From a virus: DNA of 37,984 nt. The stretch spans positions 1-37,984 of the IMG/VR virus record IMGVR_UViG_3300042868_004622; one strand, 5' to 3'. A model generated the notes under the pieces. That model saw only the letters and a program-made list of their open reading frames with translations, was not told where the DNA came from and did not search any database. Both the position numbers and the translations under genes were made by a program. Of the stretch, positions 8,426-15,224 are shown one piece after another; within the stretch, counting starts at the first letter, position 1, and each line of letters begins with the position of its first letter.

Positions 8426-8682
8426 CGAGCGAAACACAGATCTTTTTTGACGTGGCTGTGGCCGTCATCGGCGCTATGGGCGGCTGGATTCTCAACACCG
8501 TCTGGAACTCGGTGAAAGAGTTGCAACGCGAAGACAAAGAGCTGGCCGATAAGGTCGCCGCTATAGAGGTGCTGGTTGCCGGGCGCTACGTCACTCGCGA
8601 CGAGTTCAACAGTACCTTTGCGCAGGTTTTCGCCAAACTCGACACGATCCGCGATCTGATAGCGACAAAGGCCGACCGATGA
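8422..8682 (+). CDS. Small N-terminal TM plus coiled-coil lysis protein (holin or i-spanin candidate)
   Basis: 86 residues. Residues ~8-28 (FFDVAVAVIGAMGGWILNTV) form one membrane helix. After it comes a charged, probably coiled-coil region (SVKELQREDKELADKVAAIE), then IEVLVAGRYVTRDEF and a short helical end. The gene overlaps both neighbours by ATGA junctions and precedes the endolysin directly, so it is translated with it. One N-terminal TM and an outer coiled coil is the architecture of an i-spanin (Rz). A holin role is equally possible, and the sequence does not decide. A second TM protein (9325) and an Rz1-like lipoprotein (9515) complete the cassette. Confidence 0.5.
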   Translation: MTSETQIFFDVAVAVIGAMGGWILNTVWNSVKELQREDKELADKVAAIEVLVAGRYVTRDEFNSTFAQVFAKLDTIRDLIATKADR

Positions 8683-9320
8683 ATTTGGCCGTCTTCTTCG
8701 ACGAGGTCCGCAACAGCCTGTTTGGTGGCAGGCTGACGCAGGATCAGGTCGTCGGGATGGAGAACATCATCAACTACCGCGACGACAACTATCGCGGCGT
8801 CACGGACGACCAGCTCGCCTATATGCTCGCCACGGTCAAGTGGGAGACGGCGCACACGATGCAGCCTATCAAGGAGTATGGCTCGCAGGCGTATCTGAAA
8901 TCGAAGCCTTATTACCCCTATTACGGGCGCGGGCTTGTCCAGTTGACGTGGAAGGCCAACTATGAGCGTTACAGTATCGCCGCCACGCCGGACAAGGCGC
9001 TGGAGTGGCCAACATCGCTGTTCGTGATGTTCGACGGCATGACCAAGGGTATTTTTACAGGCAAGAAATTATCCGACTATATTGCAGACGGCCGACGCGA
9101 CTACGTGAACGCGCGCCGTATCATCAACGGCACCGACCGCGCCAAAGAGATCGCGGCCATAGCGGACGACTATCGCGACGCTATCATCAAGGCTCAAGAC
9201 GCCGTCGAGCCGCCCCCACCTTCAGACGATCTGCAAGCCCGTTTCGACGCCATGCTTATTGTGGCTCTCCAAACCAACCCCCAAGTTCAGGAGTTGGTTC
9301 GGCAACTCAAAGAGGACTAG
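8679..9320 (+). CDS. Endolysin, GH19 chitinase-like muramidase
   Basis: 213 residues. It has the GH19 hallmarks: AYMLATVKWETAHTMQPIKE with candidate catalytic Glu56 and Glu66, then YYPYYGRGLVQLTWKANY (residues ~78-95), the substrate-groove motif of this family. GH19 endolysins cleave the peptidoglycan glycan strand. No signal peptide is visible, so release depends on a holin. Residues ~175-213 (PPPPSDDLQARFDAMLIVAL onward) are a linker and a helical tail, perhaps for oligomerisation. The start lies in the ATGA overlap with the preceding membrane-protein gene. Confidence 0.85.
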   Translation: MNLAVFFDEVRNSLFGGRLTQDQVVGMENIINYRDDNYRGVTDDQLAYMLATVKWETAHTMQPIKEYGSQAYLKSKPYYPYYGRGLVQLTWKANYERYSIAATPDKALEWPTSLFVMFDGMTKGIFTGKKLSDYIADGRRDYVNARRIINGTDRAKEIAAIADDYRDAIIKAQDAVEPPPPSDDLQARFDAMLIVALQTNPQVQELVRQLKED

Positions 9321-9324
9321 TTCA

Positions 9325-9498
9325 ATGATTCACAGCCCCTACACCACCATCTCCGGCGTTCTCGCGCTCGCGACCGTCCTGTGGCACGCGTGGCAGACGA
9401 AGACGGTTAACTGGGAAGATCTCCAGAACGCTCTGGTCGGGCTTGGCCTTATCGCCGCCAAGGACTGGAACGTGACCGGCGGCACCAAGAGCAACTGA
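9325..9498 (+). CDS. Small membrane protein, holin candidate
   Basis: 57 residues from ATG 9325 (MIHSPYTTISGVLALATVLW), preferred to an in-frame ATG at 9259 inside the endolysin gene. A purine stretch AGAGGA at 9311-9316 is the probable ribosome site. There is one clear hydrophobic segment (ISGVLALATVLWHAW), a polar turn, and a second weaker one (ALVGLGLIAA) ending in AKDWNVTGGTKSN. This layout, right behind an endolysin, is typical of small phage holins, which open the inner membrane to the lysozyme. Function is inferred from topology and context only. Confidence 0.6.
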   Translation: MIHSPYTTISGVLALATVLWHAWQTKTVNWEDLQNALVGLGLIAAKDWNVTGGTKSN

Positions 9499-9514
9499 AG
9501 GCGACAGGCCGAAA

Positions 9515-9733
9515 TTGCCAAACCCAAGACTACGGAAGAGACTGCTGCTGATCTTGACGCTGGTCGGTTCTAGCGGCTGTCAGTCGACGAGCGGGGGTTG
9601 CCCTCCGCTCGTAAACTATACTGTCGATCAGCAATTACGTGCCGCGCGTGAACTGCGAAGCCTCCCGAAGGGAAGTCAGCTCGCTCAGTTTGTCACTGAC
9701 TACGGGAAGTTTCGCAGCGCGTGTCGGCTTTGA
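9515..9733 (+). CDS. Rz1-like spanin lipoprotein, TTG start
   Basis: 72 residues from TTG 9515; no ATG lies in frame. The N-terminus is basic (NPRLRKR), then a hydrophobic run LLLILTLVGSSGC that would be cut and lipidated at Cys22. The lipobox is imperfect, with Ser instead of Leu at -3. The mature part, CPPLVNYTVDQQLRAARELR followed by SLPKGSQLAQFVTDY, resembles Rz1-type/outer-membrane spanin proteins, which join the two membranes in the last step of Gram-negative lysis. The last 99 bases overlap the oppositely oriented gene at 9635-10063. It is the last gene of the rightward late block. Confidence 0.6.
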   Translation: MPNPRLRKRLLLILTLVGSSGCQSTSGGCPPLVNYTVDQQLRAARELRSLPKGSQLAQFVTDYGKFRSACRL

Positions 9734-10063
9734 CGCCTGCGCTACCTTCCGGTTGGCCTTCTTCTGATAGGCAATCGCTTCCGATCCCTGCTTTGACATG
9801 ATGTAGTCCTCGGCGAAGGTCGCCGCAAACATCTCATAGTTCATAGCGTCAACATGGCTGTCGAGGTGATTCGGCGACGCAAACGCACGCGCATTCTTGA
9901 CACACGCCATGATGACGGCGATCTCGTAAGGATGAAAGTCGCGCCCGAGGCGCAGACTGGCGAGGTCAGAGATCAACTGGAAGTTGTCTTCGATTCCGCC
10001 GTAGTTAGCGCCGCGCTCGGCGATTACGTCCCCGGCCAGCTTTAGAAGTTCGTGCGGTGTCAT
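9635..10063 (-). CDS. DUF6378-like phage protein
   Basis: 142 residues. The core, ERGANYGGIEDNFQLISDLA then FHPYEIAVIMACVKNARAFA and HVDAMNYEMFAATFAEDYI, matches a conserved small phage family I recall as DUF6378. I know no assigned biochemical role. GAGAG lies just upstream of the ATG (on the minus strand). Residues ~100-142 are a basic/polar tail. The last 33 codons are antisense to the spanin gene, and the start overlaps the preceding minus-strand gene by 59 bases. It is the last gene of the leftward nuclease/helicase block. Confidence 0.7.
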   Translation of the reverse strand: MTPHELLKLAGDVIAERGANYGGIEDNFQLISDLASLRLGRDFHPYEIAVIMACVKNARAFASPNHLDSHVDAMNYEMFAATFAEDYIMSKQGSEAIAYQKKANRKVAQASKPTRAAKLPVVSDKLSELTSLREASQFTRGT

Positions 10064-10238
10064 CTATTTCTCTCATCAATTCGGCCCGTTCACGTAACAT
10101 CCGCAACGTCGTAAAACGCTGGTGCAGACGTATGATGAATGTAGACCGCCGAGCGTTACGGCGCTCGTCCTCCAAGAGGTCCAATACCTCTCGTTCCGTC
10201 AGGCTGGTCAGCACGTTCTGGAGTTCCGGCCAATTCAC
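10005..10238 (-). CDS. Small basic helical phage protein
   Basis: 77 residues: MNWPELQNVLTSLTEREVLD, then LLEDERRNARRSTFIIRLHQ, a helical charged stretch, and a strongly basic end (KAGRGRNRRARR). Its start overlaps the stop of the SNF2-type helicase by four bases and its end overlaps the DUF6378-like gene by 59, so it is made from the same leftward message. Small proteins with this TLTEREVLxLLE-type opening occur in other phages, but I know no function. The basic tail suggests nucleic-acid contact, which is inference. Confidence 0.6.
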   Translation of the reverse strand: MNWPELQNVLTSLTEREVLDLLEDERRNARRSTFIIRLHQRFTTLRMLRERAELMREIDDTARTSKAGRGRNRRARR

Positions 10239-11512
10239 TTCAGTTCCTCCAGGGCGATCTCAGCCAATGTTCGCTTGTCTTTTAGACTCTCGAATATTCG
10301 GTCGTCAATAGTTTTATTACAGAGGATGACGTAACACCACACGTCGCGCGTCTGGCCGCTGCGGTGCAGCCGGCCGATGGTCTGTTCGTAAAGCTCCAGC
10401 GACCATGGCAGCGACAGAAAGACGATCTTGTTGCCGCCGAATTGCAGGTTGAGCCCATGCCCGGCGCTCTTGGGGTGGATCGCCAGCAGTTGGATCTTGC
10501 CGGCGTTCCAGTTATCCACAGCGTTGTCTTCGTCGATAGTGGTCAGCTTGTAGCGGCGCTTCAGCTCGGCCAGCTCTTCCTTGTAGTTGTAGACAACGAT
10601 AGTATTGGCGTGCTGGTTCTCTTCAAGAATGTCATCGAGCATGTCGAACTTGTGGCCCGACAGCCACTCAGGGCCGGCCTCGCCGTAGACAAACCCGCCC
10701 GCGAGCTGCTGTAACTTCTGCGTCACGACGGCCGCTGTCGGCGCTGTGATCGTCTGGCCCAGCTCCAGCACGAACTCGCGCTTCATCGTATTGTAAGGCT
10801 GCATGTCCATGTCGCAGCGCATCTCGACGACGTGGAGCGGCGGCAGCTTGTCCTTATACTCGCCCGGCTCCAGCACATAGGTCGCCGGCTTGATCGCTTC
10901 CATAACCTTCGGCAGCGCGTCAGGCAGCGGCTCCCATTGGCCAAAGTCGCGGTTAACGCAGTAGAAATACTGTTGCAGGAACGCGCCCTTGCTGCGGCCG
11001 AGCAGCGCCTGATCGACGACCTTGCACTGGCCAAACACGTCTTCGAGGCCATTACTGGTAAACGAGCCCGTTAACCCCCAGCGGATCTGAAACTGATCGA
11101 GTATCTTGAGCAGAAATTTGAACCGCTTACCGGACGGATTCTTCAGCCGCGTCAGCTCGTCAAAGACGATACCGTCGAAATGCGTCGGATCTATCGACGG
11201 GATGTTGTCGTAGTTGGTGACGACGATGTCCGCGTCTGATTCGAACGCAGCCTTGCGTTGTGCCGGCGTGCCGACTGCAATCGCCAGTTTCAGATGATCG
11301 GCCCATTTCTTGACCTCGGTTGGCCAGACGGACAGACAGACGCGCTTGGGCGCAAGCACAAGCCAACGGTCGCAGTGCCCGCGCGCGGTCATGTCCGACA
11401 TGGCTGTAAGCGTGATCGCTGTCTTGCCCGCGCCAACCGGCGCGAGGATCATGGCTCTGTCGTGGGCAAAGAGGAAATCGGCGGCTTCGTGTTGATACGG
11501 TCGTAGGTCCAT
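10235..11512 (-). CDS. SNF2/SF2-type DNA helicase
   Basis: 425 residues. Two RecA-like lobes are visible. Walker A is GAGKT at 27-31, preceded by the Q-motif-like RPYQHEAADF. Walker B is DELT at 117-120 (usually DEAH/DEAD-like). Motif III is LTGSFTSN, where most phage relatives have LTGTP. Motif VI is QTIGRLHRSGQ at 377-387 with the arginine fingers. Phage proteins of this class act in recombination-dependent replication or repair, moving along duplex DNA by ATP hydrolysis. The start at 11512 begins just before the Q-motif, so it is well placed. It overlaps the upstream VRR-NUC gene by 64 bases and the downstream small gene by four, implying coupled translation of nuclease and helicase. Confidence 0.85.
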   Translation of the reverse strand: MDLRPYQHEAADFLFAHDRAMILAPVGAGKTAITLTAMSDMTARGHCDRWLVLAPKRVCLSVWPTEVKKWADHLKLAIAVGTPAQRKAAFESDADIVVTNYDNIPSIDPTHFDGIVFDELTRLKNPSGKRFKFLLKILDQFQIRWGLTGSFTSNGLEDVFGQCKVVDQALLGRSKGAFLQQYFYCVNRDFGQWEPLPDALPKVMEAIKPATYVLEPGEYKDKLPPLHVVEMRCDMDMQPYNTMKREFVLELGQTITAPTAAVVTQKLQQLAGGFVYGEAGPEWLSGHKFDMLDDILEENQHANTIVVYNYKEELAELKRRYKLTTIDEDNAVDNWNAGKIQLLAIHPKSAGHGLNLQFGGNKIVFLSLPWSLELYEQTIGRLHRSGQTRDVWCYVILCNKTIDDRIFESLKDKRTLAEIALEELK

Positions 11513-11766
11513 CGGTCAACGGCTTCTATAGAGTTGAGACACGCATAGTTCTGGTTGAGCCTGCGCATGTCGCTTGCGAATATTTTCTGCAACGCGGACA
11601 GACGCCCGCGCTCCGTTTTCAGTTCGATGAACCACGCCTCGCCGTTTGGCAACACGACGATGCGGTCGCTGACGCCACGGTTTGACAGGCTGTTGAATTT
11701 GTAAGCAATACCGCCGAGCGCCTTCACAGACTTGACGAAGTAGGCTTCGATTTGCTTCTCCAGCAT
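11449..11766 (-). CDS. VRR-NUC family nuclease
   Basis: 105 residues from the ATG at 11766 (MLEKQIEAYFVKSVKALGG). A TTG 27 bases upstream is in frame but adds a segment atypical for the family. VRR-NUC features are the VSDRIVVLPNGEAWFIELKT stretch, which carries the catalytic Asp and the Glu-x-Lys pair of the PD-(D/E)xK fold, followed by GRLSALQ. These stand-alone phage nucleases are Mg-dependent structure-specific endonucleases acting on recombination or replication intermediates. The gene leads the leftward block, diverging from the exonuclease gene over 62 bases. Its last 64 bases encode a Pro/Ser tail overlapping the helicase start. Confidence 0.85.
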   Translation of the reverse strand: MLEKQIEAYFVKSVKALGGIAYKFNSLSNRGVSDRIVVLPNGEAWFIELKTERGRLSALQKIFASDMRRLNQNYACLNSIEAVDRWTYDRINTKPPISSLPTTEP

Positions 11767-11828
11767 AAAAATATTTGTTGCACAACTCCGCAAACTTGTC
11801 TAGGGTCGGCTGTAAGAAAGGTAAGGTA
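11767..11828. promoter_or_regulatory. Divergent intergenic between nuclease and exonuclease operons
   Basis: Only 62 bases separate the two divergent starts, so promoters for both must lie here or inside the flanking genes. On the plus strand TTGCAC (11778-11783), a 17-base gap and TAGGGT (11801-11806) is a weak -35/-10 candidate. AAGGTAAGGTA just before ATG 11829 is a clear ribosome site. No convincing site was found for the leftward gene. Confidence 0.3.
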
Positions 11829-12905
11829 ATGACACACAGCAATATCGTTGGCGGATCATCCGCTAAACGTCTCATCAACTGCCCCGGTTCGCGGGCGCTC
11901 GTTGACAAAGTTCCGCCTAGCCCGTCTAGCGCATACGCCGAAGAAGGCACGCGTTTGCACAATGCGATGCACGCGATCCTGTCGCTGGACATGAAGGTGG
12001 ACGACTTTGACAATAACGAGAAACTGAAGTTTGCTCTCGACGCGTTAAACGAAATTGACCCTAATCGTGAGCTGGAGTTCCAGACCGAGCTTACGGTGCA
12101 TTTCGGAGGATTCCTTGCCGGTGTATTTGGATCAGTTGACCTCATTGGCCGAATTAGCCGTCGTGCAGTGGTTGTTGATTGGAAGTTTGGTGATGGGGTG
12201 GCGGTGGACGCTGAAGAGAACCATCAACTTCTGTTCTACGCCGCTGCTGCTATGCGCACGCCCGAGGCTCGCTGGGCGGTTGAGGGCGTGGACGAGATAG
12301 AGCTTATTATCGTGCAACCGCCGTATGTAAGACGATGGCTTACAACGCCCGGTCGTGTGAAGGCGTTTGAGCGCACGCTGTTCGACGCTGTGCAGATGTC
12401 CTTCCGTCCTGACGCGCCGCTGAAGCATGGCGATCACTGTCGCTGGTGTCCTGCGAAGCCGACGTGCCCTGCGATCACGGGACAGTTGGAGCGCGCGATC
12501 TCGACTAAGGTTAAGGCAATCGACCCGGAGAAGATGAACTATGCACTGGCAATGGCGATACTTGCGGAAGAATGGGCGAAAAGCGTTCGCGCGCTTGCGC
12601 AGACCATGCTGGAAAATAAAGCGCCTATCGACGGATGGAAGCTCGTTCCCAAACGAGCCACTAGAAACTGGGCCGATCCTGAGAAAGCAAGAACAACTCT
12701 TGCGGAGATGGGATACGCTGCCGAGGATTTGATGGAACTGAAGAGCCCTGCGCAGGTCGAGAAGATCTGCGGCAAACTGCCGAAGGAACTCTTCGTTTCC
12801 ATCTCAACAGGTAACACGATAGCGCCGGAGAGTGATCCCCGGCCTGCCGTGGTTACGCTAGGCTCTGACATTCGTCGGGCCTTCTCTAAACTAGAGGTGA
12901 AGTAA
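11829..12905 (+). CDS. RecB/Cas4-like exonuclease (DUF2800 type)
   Basis: 358 residues from ATG 11829, which has a strong AAGGTAAGGTA before it; an earlier in-frame ATG at 11775 lacks this and lies outside the conserved region. PD-(D/E)xK signatures: GGSSAKRLINCPGS at the N-terminus, EEGT (Glu39), FGSVDLIG (Asp104), VVDWKFGDG (Asp117, Lys119) and the QLLFYAAA helix motif. Cys18 with C204-x2-C207-x5-C213 forms the four-cysteine set that in AddB/Cas4 proteins ligates a 4Fe-4S staple around the nuclease. It probably resects DNA ends for phage recombination, alongside the helicase and VRR-NUC made from the divergent block. An HNH gene follows by one base. Confidence 0.75.
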   Translation: MTHSNIVGGSSAKRLINCPGSRALVDKVPPSPSSAYAEEGTRLHNAMHAILSLDMKVDDFDNNEKLKFALDALNEIDPNRELEFQTELTVHFGGFLAGVFGSVDLIGRISRRAVVVDWKFGDGVAVDAEENHQLLFYAAAAMRTPEARWAVEGVDEIELIIVQPPYVRRWLTTPGRVKAFERTLFDAVQMSFRPDAPLKHGDHCRWCPAKPTCPAITGQLERAISTKVKAIDPEKMNYALAMAILAEEWAKSVRALAQTMLENKAPIDGWKLVPKRATRNWADPEKARTTLAEMGYAAEDLMELKSPAQVEKICGKLPKELFVSISTGNTIAPESDPRPAVVTLGSDIRRAFSKLEVK

Positions 12906-12906
12906 A

Positions 12907-13392
12907 ATGATCGACGCAGAAACGTTACGCAGTCTGTTGGACTATGACCCTGCGACCGGCGTATTTACTTGGCGCGTGGCAACATCATACAGAATTAAGA
13001 TAGGTGACATTGCTGGTTGGGGTAACAGTGAAGGCTATCAGTATATCACTATATTAAAACGTAAATACGGGGCGCATAGATTGGCGTGGGTATATGTTTA
13101 TGGTGATTGGCCTCTACCACATCTTTGTGTGGACCACATTAATAATGTTAGAACCGATAACCGAATATGTAATCTTCGGCTGGCAACTCACAGCCAAAAT
13201 AACGTTAATCGACCAAACCATAGAGGCGATATGCCGAGAGGTGTTCACAGATATAATAATAAATTTGTGGCGAAGATAAGAATAAAAGGAAAAACAACAA
13301 GTTTAGGCAGTTATGTAACTGCCGAAGAAGCGCACGCTGCATACTGCGAGGCGGCGCAAAAAGAATTCGGTGCGTATTATCGCCCCGAATAA
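12907..13392 (+). CDS. Homing endonuclease HNH-AP2 (copy 1)
   Basis: 161 residues. The N-terminal helix LRSLLDYDPATGVFTWRV is shared with two other genes here. The HNH nuclease core is HRLAWVYVYGDWP then VDHINNVRTDNR (76-86) and NLRLATHSQNN. A C-terminal AP2-type DNA-binding fold (RGVHRYNNKFVAKIRIKGKT, LGSYVTAEEAHAAY) follows. Such proteins nick or cut a target in phages lacking them and spread by repair. Base 13201-13260 has 24 G+C of 60, far below neighbouring phage genes, a sign of foreign origin. It begins one base after the exonuclease stop and 19 bases separate it from the next gene, so it rides on the host operon without breaking a gene. Confidence 0.85.
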   Translation: MIDAETLRSLLDYDPATGVFTWRVATSYRIKIGDIAGWGNSEGYQYITILKRKYGAHRLAWVYVYGDWPLPHLCVDHINNVRTDNRICNLRLATHSQNNVNRPNHRGDMPRGVHRYNNKFVAKIRIKGKTTSLGSYVTAEEAHAAYCEAAQKEFGAYYRPE

Positions 13393-13411
13393 CTGAGAAA
13401 GGTGAAGTAGT

Positions 13412-14032
13412 ATGACTAATATCGTAAAGTTCGGTAACGCCAACCTTCCCACGGCCGCGTCTCTTGCGGCTGCGTTGCGTAAGACAGCCGACGAGGCCGC
13501 GTCAGGACCGGGTGTTATCCTGAAAATGGATAAGACGGGTCACTGGGTCTACGGTGCGGACCAGACCGAGATCGACCGCAGCGGTATCTGGGCGGTCAAT
13601 CCTTTGTCCTTTATTCATGGCTACATTGCGTGGGGCGAAGGCGAGGTGCTTGGCGAGCATATGTTCCCGATCACTGAAGAGCTGCCTGAGCTGGAGCCCC
13701 CGCCGCCGAACGCCAAGCGTGGCTGGGAGCCGCAAGTCGGCATGAGTCTGAAATGTATCAGCGGCGAAGACAAAGATGTGCAGGCACGCTTCACGACGAC
13801 TGCGGTCGGCGGGAAGAAGGCGATGCACGCGCTTGCCATGAAGGTCGCCGAGCAGGTCGAGAAAGATCCCGACAACTCTGTCGCACTGGTAAAACTTGGT
13901 GCCGATCATTACCAGCACAAGAGCTACGGACGGGTCTTCACGCCTGTGTTCGAGGTCACGGACTGGATCAGCCTTAACGGGCCGGTCGAGGAAGTGGCCG
14001 AGGCCGACACGGGGCGTCGTCGTCGTAGCTGA
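13412..14032 (+). CDS. Conserved replication-block protein, function unknown (ssDNA-binding candidate)
   Basis: 206 residues, preceded by AGAAAGGTGAAGTAGT as ribosome site. I recognise no named domain. The sequence looks like a compact mixed alpha/beta protein (GVILKMDKTGHWVYGADQTE, WEPQVGMSLKCISGEDKDVQ, YGRVFTPVFEVTDW). It ends in an acidic stretch (PVEEVAEAD) and then TGRRRRS. Its place between an exonuclease and a DNA polymerase, its own strong terminator, and its size are what one expects of an abundant single-stranded DNA-binding or annealing protein. That role is inference from context only. Codon use is GC-rich, unlike the HNH gene before it. Confidence 0.55.
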   Translation: MTNIVKFGNANLPTAASLAAALRKTADEAASGPGVILKMDKTGHWVYGADQTEIDRSGIWAVNPLSFIHGYIAWGEGEVLGEHMFPITEELPELEPPPPNAKRGWEPQVGMSLKCISGEDKDVQARFTTTAVGGKKAMHALAMKVAEQVEKDPDNSVALVKLGADHYQHKSYGRVFTPVFEVTDWISLNGPVEEVAEADTGRRRRS

Positions 14033-14039
14033 TATGAGG

Positions 14040-14063
14040 CGGGGGCTTCGGCCCCCGTCTTCT
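14040..14063 (+). terminator. TTCG-loop hairpin terminator
   Basis: GGGGGC, loop TTCG, GCCCCC at 14041-14056 (extendable by C14040-G14057), followed by TCTTCTTCC. The very stable tetraloop hairpin follows the stop of the 206-residue gene by 8 bases. The T tract is broken by C, so partial termination that dampens downstream replication genes is likely. Confidence 0.65.
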
Positions 14064-14077
14064 TCCGGGGAAGTAAA

Positions 14078-14446
14078 ATGAAAACGCAGTCAAAATACAT
14101 TACCCGATATACAGAAGCATCTAACCCGAAATACGGCACGTTCACACGTAGGCAGATTCTGCTGTCTCTACCGCGCGTCCAATGGCTGGACCGCCAGCCG
14201 GACTACGAACCGTGGCCGGAGATTGTGATACCCGAGCCGCCGACCAAAGAAGAAAGACCAAAGCCAAAGCCGCGCCCATGTATCAAACTCACAGATGAGT
14301 TGACGGAGCGCGAGGCGAAGGCGTGGGCGCTGCACTGCAAGGGTCTTATTGTTCTGAAGATCGCCGAGGCGATGGGCTGTAGCCCGAACGCAGCGAGTAA
14401 GGCACTGGCGCGGGCGAAAGAGAAGCAGGGCATAGGGCTGAAATGA
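14078..14446 (+). CDS. Small protein with C-terminal helix-turn-helix
   Basis: 122 residues, preceded by GGGGAAGTAAA. The N-terminal half is polar with a Pro/Lys linker (EERPKPKPRPC). Residues ~72-115 (LTDELTEREAKAWALHCKGL then IVLKIAEAMGCSPNAASKAL) look like a LuxR/sigma-region-4-type helix-turn-helix, where IAEAMGCSPNAASKAL would be the recognition unit. It may be a phage transcription factor or a DNA-binding accessory of replication. It lies right after a terminator in the replication block and overlaps the next gene by four bases. No family name can be given. Confidence 0.6.
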   Translation: MKTQSKYITRYTEASNPKYGTFTRRQILLSLPRVQWLDRQPDYEPWPEIVIPEPPTKEERPKPKPRPCIKLTDELTEREAKAWALHCKGLIVLKIAEAMGCSPNAASKALARAKEKQGIGLK

Positions 14447-14721
14447 CCGACTACGCCAAGATCAAACAGCGCTGCGCCGAGGATCCTGAATATCGCAAGC
14501 AGTATCTCGCTATGCGTGCGCGTAACAACCAGAAGGCGCGCGACCGGGCGAAGGCGAAGCTGACGCCGGAAGAGATCGAGGCGCGCCGCCAGCGTAACGA
14601 AGCGAAGCGTATAGCGGCTGTCCGCGCGGCGAACACCAAGCGGGTCGCGCCGGAAGTGCCTAAGTGGAAGAAAAGCAAACCGGGGCGCATCGTCGCCCTG
14701 TGCGGCTGGAAGGGGTGGTAA
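14443..14721 (+). CDS. Small highly basic helical protein
   Basis: 92 residues with about a third Lys/Arg/Glu: RCAEDPEYRKQYLAMRARNN, then AKLTPEEIEARRQRNEAKRI and VPKWKKSKPGRIVALCGWKG. It is probably one or two long charged helices, with no recognised domain. ATGA overlap with the upstream HTH gene and TAATG overlap with the downstream TM gene show it is part of a tightly coupled run. Charge suggests nucleic-acid binding (inference). Confidence 0.55.
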   Translation: MTDYAKIKQRCAEDPEYRKQYLAMRARNNQKARDRAKAKLTPEEIEARRQRNEAKRIAAVRAANTKRVAPEVPKWKKSKPGRIVALCGWKGW

Positions 14722-14855
14722 TGATCATTCATATCTTCACAGCCATCGGCGTTTACACCGTTGGGATGTGCTTTGTGCGGATCGTTCTGGCTCTTATGGG
14801 CGACAGGACGGGAAATAGCGGGCGATATAGGAGATGGGATCAGGAAGATGACTGA
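14721..14855 (+). CDS. 44-residue single-TM protein
   Basis: It starts at the ATG of a TAATG junction. MIIHIFTAIGVYTVGMCFVR then IVLALMG is one membrane helix, followed by the polar tail DRTGNSGRYRRWDQEDD. The size and topology are those of small phage membrane peptides of unknown role. An in-frame ATG further upstream (14664) lies inside the preceding gene and is not used here. Its stop overlaps a 12-codon ORF at 14848. Confidence 0.5.
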   Translation: MIIHIFTAIGVYTVGMCFVRIVLALMGDRTGNSGRYRRWDQEDD

Positions 14856-14886
14856 CGCCCGCGCCGCGCTGAATGGAGAGAAGTGA
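14848..14886 (+). pseudogene. 12-codon ORF, probable remnant of a gene
   Basis: ATG 14848 to TGA 14884-14886 encodes MTDARAALNGEK. Its last nine residues, ARAALNGEK, match the last nine of the next gene (ARAALKGEK) except Asn for Lys. The DNA around both stops is a 31/33-base repeat (14857-14889, 15192-15224). It looks like a gene collapsed by recombination between duplicated ends, or a leader that couples translation to ATG 14886 by a TGATG junction. Confidence 0.4.
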
Positions 14887-15224
14887 TGAGCGAAACGGAC
14901 CTGTTAATGTCTGCCTTTAAGCAGGGATATAATGAAGCAAAAGAGCAGGCCCGTGAGCGCATCACGGAGCTTGAGAGGCGCGAAAAGCATCTTGAAGAGA
15001 TGCTCAACGGCTGGCGGGACGAAGCAAAAAAAGCAGACGCCCGCATCGCGGAACTGGAGGCGGCGCTGAAAGACGCTACCGTCCACCTTATCGCAGCCGT
15101 GTCGCTTCTTGAAAGCGGAGGCAAGAAAGGTGCGCCAAGTAATAAGATGTTTGAGCAGATGCTTGTTGATTACAAAAACGGCATCGAACGCGCGCGCGCC
15201 GCGCTGAAGGGAGAGAAGTGATGA
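14857..15224 (+). repeat. Duplicated 33-bp gene junction (14857-14889 and 15192-15224)
   Basis: The two 33-base copies differ at two positions. Each contains the end of an ORF coding ARAAL(N/K)GEK, a GGAGAGAAG (or GGGAGAGAAG) ribosome site and a TGATGA overlapping stop/start. The copies bracket the 111-residue coiled-coil gene exactly, so that gene behaves as a removable cassette flanked by direct repeats. Confidence 0.7.
14886..15221 (+). CDS. Coiled-coil protein, unknown function
   Basis: 111 residues from ATG 14886, three bases after an in-frame GTG; GGAGAGAAG sits at the right distance. Residues ~10-65 form a charged heptad-like helix (YNEAKEQARERITELERREK, AKKADARIAELEAALKD), then TVHLIAAVSLLESGG and a short helical end (ERARAALKGEK). 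It precedes the DNA polymerase with a TGATG overlap, so it is translated with it. Many phages carry such small coiled-coil proteins before replication genes, and no role is known. It lies between two copies of a 33-bp direct repeat. Confidence 0.55.
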   Translation: MSETDLLMSAFKQGYNEAKEQARERITELERREKHLEEMLNGWRDEAKKADARIAELEAALKDATVHLIAAVSLLESGGKKGAPSNKMFEQMLVDYKNGIERARAALKGEK

